The position numbers were made by a program, and so were the translations under genes. Source: Lasioglossum baleicum (taxonomy: Eukaryota; Arthropoda; Insecta; Hymenoptera; Halictidae). Taken from it: 64,000 nucleotides of DNA. Numbering within the stretch: position 1 is the first letter of the stretch; every line of letters starts with the position of its first letter. Positions 37,401 through 49,400 of this stretch are shown piece by piece. The stretch lies in contig NC_134930.1 of the NCBI RefSeq assembly GCF_051020765.1, positions 1,984,001-2,048,000 on the forward strand, read 5' to 3'. The notes beneath the pieces were generated by a model. It was not told the origin of the DNA and did no database searches. It worked only from the letters and a program-made list of their open reading frames with translations.

Positions 37401-40400
37401 AAAGTATTCATGGATTTATTCATTTTCGAGAAAAAAGAATAAGAATAAAGAATAAGAATAAAGAATAAAAATTTTATTCTAAGCTTGAATAAATTCTCGG
37501 TGAATAAAAAATTATTCTAATAATTTTTGAATAATAGTTACTTTTTTATTCAAGCCCTCGAATAAAGAATAATAGTTATTTATCTTTTATTTAAAAATTT
37601 ATTGAATAATTTTTTATTTGAATACTGCCCATCTCTGCAGCCAACGCACAGTGGTCTAGAGACCCTGTTTTCGCGGCCAAAATTCAATTTTTCAACTTTA
37701 ATATATTAAAGAGATTTTTTTCCTATAACGTAACAACCCTTCAAAGCTCCCAAATTCAAAATATTATTCATTTTAGATAATTCTGTGATGAGATACAGCG
37801 TTCCAAAGACAAAGTCAAAAAATTCAAAGTGAAATAAAACGTTTTAGATTTCAATAATCGAATATCAGAACATAGATTTTAATGGTGGTTTTATATATGT
37901 TAGTAAGCGCATTTCAAGTATTTAATCCATTTTTAAACATTGCTTAGTCCATACACGAATAGCGTAAATTAATAGCATTTCAAACTTTGAAAAGAATTAT
38001 ACAAAAACGCTTAAGGCCGCTAAGCGTCAGACTTGTTTTATATGAAAGCTTGAACATTTACTAAGAAGATCATGTAAATTTTAACTGCAATCTTGAACTA
38101 TGAACGGATTTTAAAAAATACGGGCCCGCATTATTCGACGCCTGGATACGCAGGTCCACTTGAATCTTGCATAGCAGCTTGGAATTACAATATATGTATG
38201 TATACGTTTTCTCTGCGCCAGTCGGAGCCCCGAAAACCTCTCATTACTAGATTTCGTATAATTCCTATGAAGAATTCAATCTTATTGTTTGCTACTTTTC
38301 CGCGATTTCTAGACAATTGTATGCATTGTGAGAATTGTTAACAAGTTTTTCAAATATTTCCGATGATCTGACAAAAAAATGTTTCGAACGAAAGTTAATC
38401 AGTATTCACTTTTCTACAAACTGCAATACAAAAAGTTAAAGAAAAATCTTTTTTTATAGAAAATGAAGGTCACCTCAATGTTTTAAATATTAACATATAT
38501 TTTTTACTTTATAATATTCTAACTGGTATCAAGACGAATCCAACGACCTATAATAATATAACATTAAACCTTAAAATAACGCTACGATAGTTTTGGCCAC
38601 AAAAGGCGAGCTACCGGACCATTGTGCAACGCCGCACAGTGGGCAATTTGGTCGGAACTCGATTCAAAATCAAAGAACTTTCGATAGAAATGAGGTAGAG
38701 CGATGAAATTTTTTTTAAATTAAAGCTGAAACATTGCAGGATCTGGGAAAAATAGGGAGATTATGGTAAGAACGTTTTTTAACATTGAGAAAATTCGATA
38801 AACTTGCACAATTTCCAGAAAATTGTGGTTCTTCCAATACCACGCGCAGAAAAAATTTTTTTTGAACATGCTGTACTTCATTTCCCGTAGATTTTTTCAC
38901 GCTGATTTCAAATCTGGTCTCAAAATTTTTCTACGACCTCAGGATATTGCAAAATCGATTTCGTGAAATTCTACATGTTTAACGAATTTTCTCAAGGTTA
39001 AAAAACGTTCGTTCCATAATCTCCCTATTTTTCCCACATTCTGCAAAGTTTCAGCTTTAATTTAAAAAAAATTTCATAGCTCTACCTCATTTCTATCGAA
39101 AGTTTTTTGATTTTGAATCGAGTATGGTCCAAATTGCCCACTGTGCGCCGCGTCGCGCCGCAGCGCAGGGCGGCGATGATTGATCTCGGCTTGGGTATAT
39201 CGGTGTGAACACCACAACATTGACTCGAAAGATTCGAATGTTCAAACTTCATAATTTTCATTATTTTATTATGCCACTTTCACTAACTTATATCCGGTAT
39301 TTTTCTGATTAAAATGACACCAAGCACGATATAATTTCAATTGTATTTAGTGGTTTAATCGACGATGAAAGTTTCGGTCGCAAGGAAGGACAGCGACAAC
39401 GCGGGCCTTGGAACTGTGCCGGCGACAGCGGCTGTCCGCGTTTCTTTCTTTCCCATACGCTGTTCTTCGTTGCGTTCGAAAATTCTATCGTTGAGTAAAC
39501 CACTAAATACAGTTGAAATTATATCATGTTTGGTGTCAAATTAATCATAAAAATGTCAGAAATAAGTTAGTGAAAGTCCCATAAAAAAATATATAATGAA
39601 ATATAAAGCTTTTTCGACTGTCATTACATTGTGAGAACACGCGGGTCTTTAAGGGGGTCTTTTCCAGCAGACGACGCACAGTGGGGTATTTGGCCTGAAA
39701 AAGTGGAAAAAACTATTGTGGCGTTATTTATAGGCTCAAGGTTATAATATTATATATCATTGGATTTGCCTTAAGATCAGCTACAACATTATGAAATCCA
39801 AAATACATTTTAGTATTTGAAAAATCAAATTTACCTCAATTTTTTGAAAAAAATTTTTTTTTAACTTTTATATATTGAAATTTGTAGACGACTGAATACT
39901 GTTCCTCTTTTGTTCGAAACATTTTTTTCTCAGATTATCGAGAACCCCTGAAAACGCGAGGCGATAGTGGAATATTTGCACTATTATAACTTGAAAAGTA
40001 TTTAAGAAAAAAATATTTTATTACAGCGTTTTGGAAAGCTCTGAAAACAAGCTGCAAGAATATGCAATAAAAAATAGGGTTTTCTATTTAAGAAATTGAA
40101 GATGACCTTCGCGTGATTTTCAAACGACTATCCAAAGTCAAATCAATGACGCCGTTTTATGGCCCCCTCGAAACCATACAACTTTTGTCAGAAACATTTT
40201 TTAACCAAAATGCTAAATTTCGAAGATATACGTCTGTTTCACTTTGAATGACTCACCCGGTATATATACATATATATTATAAGAATTTTAAATTTATTTT
40301 AAAATTATATTACCATTAATTTTCATCCGAAAACACATAAGAAATTTCTATCTCGGATAATATTTCTTCTTCATTTGAGGCCAAGCGTAGCCGAACATGC

Positions 40401-43400
40401 AGGCGTACGCGAAACGCTGCTAAACGCTTAAATACTAACTTAGCTATTTTGAATCCGGACATATCCGGAATCAAACTTTGTTGGCTTATAATCACAAATC
40501 TTTACCGAATGTAATGACACCAAAAAGAGCACTCAATATCGCTTTATACTATAACAAAATTGTCAATAAAGTTTTGTAATTTTTAAAAAGCTTACAGAAT
40601 GATCGGTAATATTCAAATATTAATAACTATACTAATTTAGATGATAACAAAATAAAATCTATGCGAAAGTGCTCTGTATACCTACCTGAACAACTTTTGT
40701 AATACAAGAATTTACAGAATTTTCCTTCAAACACTTGAAAATCGCCAATGAACATACGCTGTCTTAGAGACTGTTTAAGAACGCCAAGCGCGCCTTAAAA
40801 TCTCTCGACTTTCGATGAAGTTTACTACTTCACGGGTGTACAAATAGAAAAAATAATATTACGAGTTACAAAATATACACAAATACACATGTTATACATT
40901 CATTTTTCAGACTCAAATCATACCAATTTTTTAAAATTCTGCGGGGTGCTCAAGGTACCCCATTTTATCGAGAAACTTACTTTACTGAGGCTGAAAGCGC
41001 CACCAGCGGCCATCCATCGCACGAAAAATCCTCGACAATATCGGAACACTGCTCTCGATGGAAGCCTCGCCTCGGCGCGGTCGGCGCGGCAAACGCAATC
41101 ATAAAAATATAGTGTCCCTAAACGATCACTGTCAGTGCAGAACACGGCTGTTTGACAGTAAACGCGCTTTTACTGTGCCTACAATTTCTGAAGATTTCAC
41201 AACATGTACTAAAAGCAGTACTAGAAAATTGGGGGAAAATGGACAGAAAGTCTCGCAAAACCGAAGTAACGAATTCCATCAAGCAAAAACTGAAAGATTA
41301 ACATTGTTCAAAGCCACTGTTGACATTTTTACAGCATATTTAAACAAAATCTAGTTGATTGAACACATTAGGATAAAACTTAATTTCCTGATGTGAGTAA
41401 GGGTTTTCGTATAGTATATGTATACCTCAGGCAAAGGAGGCTGGTTCTCCTCAATGTGGGAAGAGGTGAAGGTGATCACGTTTGCTAGTTTCGGTCGGGC
41501 TGGTGTTACGGCATCAGCTTGGTTAACAAATACAAGGCTGGTGTTCTTCTGTATGTCAAGCATCGGAGGCACATCGGTGCCGAAGTACTTTTCCACTAAT
41601 TTCTGGTGTCGTGGATAATGATCAGTGTGCATTAGGTACAAGACCCGCCAGACTTTAATGTAATTTTGTAGTCTCGTCCAAAATGGCTGATTCGTCCCCA
41701 CGTTCGCCTCCATTTCCCAGGTGTACTCGTGCGATGGCAACACCAGACCACCGAGAACGTATTCGGTTAAAGACAAAAGTCCCAGTGAGCTCAACCCTAA
41801 AAGTACACCAAAACAGAAAATTATTTCACATCATATGTCCAACAAATTAATGGGAAAAAATTCTTAGTAAACGTAAATAAAGCTTGATTTGATAACAGAG
41901 AGTTTTTTTCGTGACCTGCGACAATGAAAATTTACAGAAGGTACTTTCTTCAAATTTGATAAGTGCTAGTTTATAGAATAAAAGATGAGAGTAATACTTA
42001 TTTTGTGTTTTATCATAATATCTGAACGATGTACCACAAAATAATAATTCCCGTATAAAATAAAAAAATTGATGTTAAAATATTTTGAAAACATATACAT
42101 TTTTGTATTAGAAATTTTCATATCTAATCTAATTTTTGTAATTCCCGACAGCTTCGTAAGAGTACTTCAGTAAATATGGTTTATTTCAGCATAATTATAA
42201 ACTTTTCAATAATTAATTTTTCTCCGTTTATAGAATTTATGATTAAAAAGATCAGAAATTAGTCAATATTTTCGTGGCTAATTTCATCTTTTATATCGAA
42301 ATAATCGTAGGATAAATACGCAGGTGACTAATATTATCTCCTACCTTGCGAATCAGTAAAATTTATACATGCTGGTAGAAGATATACACTTATTAAGAGC
42401 ACTATTTGTGGTAAGCAACTGTTTCAACACATGCTTGTTTCAAATCGCGAACACGCAGAAGGAACATGTTATTCGTTTAAATACAGTTTCTCACAATAAA
42501 ATGTTTTGGTTTATTTAGAAAATATATTGTATGTGTTTCTATGCTTACGTAGGATTTAAGGAAATAAATATATGTCTTTGTAGTTAATATACACATACTA
42601 TGCTTTATTAAAAAAAAGTAGTTTGATTTTTATCTAAAAAATATTTTTAATAGAAGTTTATCTCTTCTAATAATTATATGATTTGAACCTTTATATGAAT
42701 AAAAAGTAATGAATGTAACAATGTAGGTTCGCATGGTTCAGCGAGGAAGCACATCAAGTAAACGGTAGTCCCGAATCCGAATCCCGCCAACTGCATAAAA
42801 ATTTCTGAATTGTGATAAGGTCCTTTCGAAGACAAAGTGGAATATTTCCTCAAGTAGTGCATAGAAAGTAGTTATATTTACAGGGTGTCTAAACATTCAC
42901 AGTCGGCCAGTTGACAGTTGGCTCAGCGGGCCGACAATGCCAACACGCTGCGGAGATGAGAGAGAAAACAGGGTCTCACTCTAGCCATACTGTATAGGGT
43001 GAGCTTTCAATTTTGAAAGACTACTCCTACATTTTCGTATGCGTGGAAGAAGCCTCTCCGCCCCCGCCACCTAATCCTAACTAATTCTGATCGTATATAA
43101 AAAAGTAATTCAAACTATTTCTAATTGTATAATTTTCGGATTTTATATAGCCATCATACAGAATTTGAACTAGTATATAATATAATTAATATAATTATAA
43201 ATATAATATATAAATAAAATGTTGTTTGAAATATCGATCGCAAGATAATGAAATGTATAATATTCAAATGTTCTCGGCGCAACGGTTCGATCAGTTAATA
43301 GGAATCACTTCCTAATAACAACTATTTTCCTATTACATACTATATAAATTACATCTTTTTCATATATTTAATAAAAGTTTTTCATCATATGGTCACGAAC

Positions 43401-46400
43401 ATGTGGCAAGTTTGTGTTTTTGACGTTTTTCACGGTTTGAAATAACCGCCAAACATCGATCGACGATTGACTTTGTTTTGATCGATCGACCAGTTACGTT
43501 CTGTGTCTAATGACTTTGATGGTCTATGATCCAGTATCCTGTCTGACGACATGAAAGCAGCATGTGCTAAGACAATTTCAATTCCGTATTTATAATCTTT
43601 ATAAAGCAATGTAAGTAAATTATTGCAGTATCTTGTTACATTGTTACATTCTGGTTACGCAGATATTTTAAAGTTTCTGGTTTTACATTGTGAAAATATA
43701 TTTTTCAGACGCAGTTTTTTCTACTTTCTTGAAAATGATCTGAGTGAAGATCGAAACGTTGAAATTTCCTAACTAACGTGCAAATTTTGCTTTTTTCCTA
43801 TTAGCTGATCGAACCGTTGCGCCGAGAACATTTGAATATTATACATTTTATAAATAAAATATTAATATAATATATAAATAAAATATTAATATAATATATA
43901 AATAAAATATTAATATAATATATAAATAAAAGTTTACAATGGGAACATTATGTAATCAGAATTAGTTAGGGTTGGGCGGAGGGGGCGGAGAGGGCCGGCC
44001 GTTGGGCCGACCCGACCACTAGGGTGGACCTTAGTTATACTTGGTGAAAATTATTTTGTCGAATTTTTTTCGGGACACCCCTAGAATTGTGACACTTGAC
44101 GCAAAAATAATGTGTACAAAATTTGAAATCGATCGGATAACGGGAAGTGCTGCCGCATCGACTTTGAAAATTTTTTAATTTTGTAACTCGACTTTCTCCA
44201 CTGTAGTATATCATTAGTATATATTTTTATATCGTTGAATTTGTCTTTTTACGCACTATAATAATGCAGAAACAAAATATAGCATTAATTTAAAAAAAAA
44301 ATTCGTGACTGTTGAGGAATCGGCTGATTCCTGGTTGCTGATACAACCTTGTAAGAATGTTTGAAAATCGAGGCGGCGGGTGCCGGTAGCCTGGGAGATA
44401 GAATTGAGCAACACCTCGTTCTTGTTCGGTTGCCGCACGACGAACACGTGGCACGGACGTTTATTGATATAATACGTACTTTCGCACTACGCGTAATGAC
44501 TGGTAGCCTGGTAGCACGACGCGTAACAATAGACGTTGAAACCCGCTTGTGGTAATTCGTCGCACTTGGTCGATGTTAACGGGTATTAACAATCAAAAGA
44601 AAACGAGATCGAGTGTGTCGCGGTCTTGTCGCAATGAAGGTTGTACATGGAAGAGAGCGAGTGCGCGTTCCGCAATTCGGGAGTCGGTCGCGAGCCGATG
44701 GTACAGCGCTCTAATAGGCTAATTTGGTAGTCGAAATTTTGGGAGAGGTAACAGGTGCGTCTCAGCAAGGGCATTTCCATAATCGCGTAGCGATTGGCTG
44801 AGACGCCTGATCCCTTCCTAAGTTCAGCTCTGATTCCTGAACAGTGACCTTGAAATCTCAAAAATTGACTTTTCAAAAAAAAAATTTTTTTTGCATTATA
44901 TTTAATTTAATAAACAATACAACTTTTGTCTAAGAAATTTTTTATATTTTTATAAATATACATCTCTATCTCTTCTCTATCTCTATCTCTATCTCTATAC
45001 AGGGTGTCCCAAACTAAGTGTAAGTCCCGGAAATGGAAGGTTCCTGAGACCATTCTAAGAGACATTTTCCTTTGCACCAATGTCAACTGCGGCTTTGTTT
45101 AGGAGTTATTAACGAAAAACACGAACCAATCAGAGCGCGCCCTGGGCCGCCGCGCCGCGCCGCGCGGGCAAGCGAGTGTCGGTGGTACGCCGTGACATCG
45201 CAACGAACAAGAGTTTCTCGATTATGTGAATGCTCTCCGATTTCAATGAGCTTTGGATATGTGGTCAAGATCATTATTCTGAACAACATTTCTCTTTAGA
45301 CTTTTTGGCGATCGGCTTTAGTTTACGAGATTATCGCGAGAAACTTTACTTGTAAATCCATGGGATCGATGTACTACTAGCTTCTATCCGATTTCAATGA
45401 GCTTTAGATATGTGGTCAAGACCATTATTCTGAACAACATTGGCATTAGTTTACGAGGTTATCGTAAAAAAAGAGAAGAAGCAGAAACTGATTGTATTAA
45501 AAACTCACGTATTCAACCGTAAATCCATTTGCTGCTTCGAAATATGTGTCTTGAAATTTCTCCACACTCACAGTCACTGTTCACATTTGTCAACACATAG
45601 TTATGCACTAATAATAATTGCCATATTCCTTGTACTGCTGCACAAATCACAACAATCAGGTAATGCAATCACTAGACCGCGGATTTCATGCATTTGCAGC
45701 AAACATGAGTAGGTGCATTTTAAGACAGTAGAGAGATTAAAATAATTTCAAAACACCATAGTATTATTTTCAACTTCTTAAAATGATCACAGTGAGAATC
45801 AAATATCTGTCTGGCTCCTGTCCCTTGTAATAGCGGCAGCCAACATTAATGTTGCATAAAGATCCGTAGTCTAGTGATTAGTTTAAATATTACTATCAAA
45901 AACACAGCTAATAGCAACCGTTAGCTTTGAATTGACAAGTCTTTGGAGATGTTCTCTCTATCGCGGCTCGAACGACACTGATTTTCCGCAAGATTTTTCT
46001 AAAGAATTTAGGAAGGGCATTTAGAGTGTCGAAATTCGAAATGCACGCTGTAGCACGTTTACGAAAACGACGGGACGGTTAGACGAAAAACAGAACGCGA
46101 GAAGGACCGCTGTAAGATTTACGGCAAACACATGTTTAGTTTTTCCTACAGATCGGTACGCAGAGTCGATGGGTAACCGCGCGTTCGAAAACGTCATCCG
46201 TCCTTTTACCCAGCAAGGGGTAAAAATGTCAGGTCAGCGTACCATCCCTATTGTCCTATACCTTCCTTAAGAAACTTTCTAAAAGAAGGACAGACGACGT
46301 TTTCGAACGGTTACCCATCGACTCTGCGTACCAATCTGCAGGAAAAACTAAACATGTGATTGCCATAAATCTTTAAGCTGTCCTTCTCGTATCCTATTTT

Positions 46401-49400
46401 TCGTCTAACCGTCCCTTCGTTTTCGTAAACATGCTACAGCGTGCATTTCGAATTTCGACACTCTGAATGCCCTTCCTAAATTCTTTAGAAAAATCTTGCG
46501 GAAAATCAGTGTCGTTCGAGCCGCGGTAGAGAGAACATCTCCAAAGACTTGTCAATTCAAAGCTAACGGTTTCTATTAGCTGTGTTTTTGATAGTGATAT
46601 TTAAACTAATCACTAGACTGCGGATCTTTATGCAAAATTAATGTTGGCTGCCGCTATTACAAGGGACAGGAGCCAGACAGATATTTGATTCTCACTGTGA
46701 TCAGTTTAAGAAGTTGAAAATAATACTATGGTGTTTTGAAATTATTTTAATCTCTGTACTGTATTAAAATGCACCTACTCATGTTTGCTACAAATGCATG
46801 AAATCCGCGGTCTAGTGATTGCATTACCTGATTGTTGTGATTTGTGCAGCAGTACAAGGGATATGGCAATTATTATTAGTGCATAACTATGTGTTGACAA
46901 ATGTGAACAGTGACTGTGAGTGTGGAGAAATTTCAAGACACATTTCGAAGCAGCAAATGGATTTACAGTTGAATACGTGAGTTTTTAATACAATCAGTTT
47001 CTGCTTCTTCTCTTTTTTTACGATAACCTCGTAAACTAAAGCCAATGTTGTTCAGAATAATGGTCTTGACCACATATCTAAAGCTCATTGAAATCGGATA
47101 GAAGCTAGTAGTACATCGATCCCATGAATTTTGAAGTAAAGTTTCTCGCGATAATCTCGTAAACTAAAGCCGATCGCCAAAAAGTCTAAAGAGAAATGTT
47201 GTTCAGAATAATGATCTTGACCACATATCCAAAGCTCATTGAAATCGGAGAGCATTCACATAATCGAGAAACTCTTGTTCGTTGCGATGTCACGGCGTAC
47301 CACCGACACTCGCTCGCCGGCGCAGCACGGCGCGGCGGCCCAGGGCGCGCTCTGATTGGTCCGTGTTTTTCGTTAATAACTCCTAAACAAAGCCGCAGTT
47401 GACATTGGTGCAAAGGAAAATGTCTCTTAGAATGGTCTCAGGAACCTCCCATTTCCGGGACTTACACTTAGTTTGGGACACCCTGTATGTATTCAGGGTG
47501 TCCCACTGTATCGAGAACGGCAGAATATCTCGGAAGACAGTGTCGTTATCAAAAAAGTGTTCCTACAAAAGTTGTTTGGTATTACGGGCTACGTTACGTG
47601 GTATTAATTGTTTTGTTGTGGGTGGAGTGGTGGAGGACATTTCAAGGTCACCTTGATTTTTTTAAATGGAATACTATATTTTTTTCTTTAGAAAATAATA
47701 GCGGGTAGTGAGACGAATCCAAAGATGTGCTACACGATATTATTCTGATTTTGATGAAGGTGAAAAAAGCTTGTGTTTACATCCTGGATCGGTCGTCGGC
47801 CAACAGCCAGCAGCCGCTGCTAAGTGGCGTCGAATACGTCGGTATTAAATTACTGCGATAGGACTGCGATAGGTTTGTGGGAATCTGTTTGAAAAACAGA
47901 TTGCAGTCGCGAAAAAGCACAAAAAAATAAAATAAAAAATTTTTTTTTTTTAAAATAGCAAAAAAAAAATTAGCACATCTTTGGATTCGTCTCACTACCC
48001 GCTATTATTTTATAAAGAAAAAAATATAGTATTCCATTTAAAAAAATCAAGGTGACCTTGAAATATCCTCCACCACTCCACCCACAACAAAACAATTAAT
48101 ACCACGTAACGTAGCCCGTAATACCAAACAACTTTTGTAGGAACACTTTTTTGATAACGACACTGTCTTCCGAGATATTCTGCCGTTCTCGATACAGTGG
48201 GACACCCTGTATGTACTGAAAATTTCATCGAAATTGATTAACATACACACGAGTTATAAGTGGTTAAAAGTGGTGAAAATCTTGGTATGTACTATGTACA
48301 CATACACAGCTCTTACGGCTCCTGGTCAGTTCCTGCATACGAAAATGCGAATACATATCTCGAAAACTAAAAGCGACCCCCCTATATTGGAGAAGGAAAA
48401 AGTTGTTCAAAATGTTGAAATCTATAACATATTTAAATTTCATCAAAATCGGAGAACAGTAAAACAAGTAAAAAAAAATTTTAATGAAAAAATAAATAAA
48501 TTAATAAATAAATAAATAAATATTTATTTTCTTGCCACATAATCGTTGTACCTGTGGCATGCTTTCCACAAATTTTCAAGCAAATTTGTTGGATAGTTGG
48601 TTTTTTATAGATTTTTTTCCGCTTTTTGGCCATTTGGCACCACTGTGCGCCGTAGGGCGGCGATGATTGATCTCGGCTTGGGTATATCGGTGTGAACACC
48701 ACTCGACTCCATTGACTCAAGTGAATCGAATTCTCAAACTTCTTAATTTTCATTATTGTTTTATGGACTGTTACTAGCTTATTCCTGGAATTTCTCTGAT
48801 TAAAATGACACCAAACACGATATAATTTCAACTGTATTTAGTGGCCTTTGAACTGTGCCGGCGACGTCGACTGTCCGCGTCTCTTTCTTTCCTATACGCC
48901 ATACGCTCTTCTTCGTTGCGTTCGAAACATTCATCGTCGATTAAACCACTAAATACAGTTGAAATTATATCGTGTTTGGTATCATTTTGCATTAGAAAAA
49001 TGCCACGAATATGTTGGTGAAAGTTCCATTAAAAAATAATGGATAATGAAGAAAATACAACTTTGGTGATGACGCACGGGCCTTTAAACTTTAAACTGTG
49101 CCGGCGACGGCGACACGCTTCGGCCACGCGATCCTATTTCATTCTGACCTTCTCTATGTTCGGCTCGTCGATTGAATTCTCGGCGCGTTTGGCGCGGTTG
49201 ATGCAGTCATAAAAAAGTAGCCTCTCTACGCTACTGAAGTCCATTCAAAACATAGGTGTTGGGACTTCGATTGAAGAATTACTGTACTGAAGTCCGTTCA
49301 AAACACGGGTGTTGGGACTTCGATTGAAGAATTACTGTAGTACCAAGATCGAAAGATGCGAAGAAATCCCCCCGAGGCGTTCGCATCTACAGGGTGTCCC

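Noticed and set aside
35225..37468. Repeated 65-80 codon open frame (MARVTFVRVARKINKF...) in many copies
   Set aside because: It follows the 290-bp tandem unit, whose period is not a multiple of three. It is non-coding satellite inside a hAT element, and the frames differ only because the units do.
41351..41425. C-terminal part of the open frame beyond UGT exon 2
   Set aside because: It follows a clear GAG/GTATAC donor, and the upstream residues join in phase to exon 3.
45072..47413. Matching open frames at 45072, 47186 and 57598
   Set aside because: They fall at the ends of the arms of one foldback family with TACAGGGTGT termini and have no domain.
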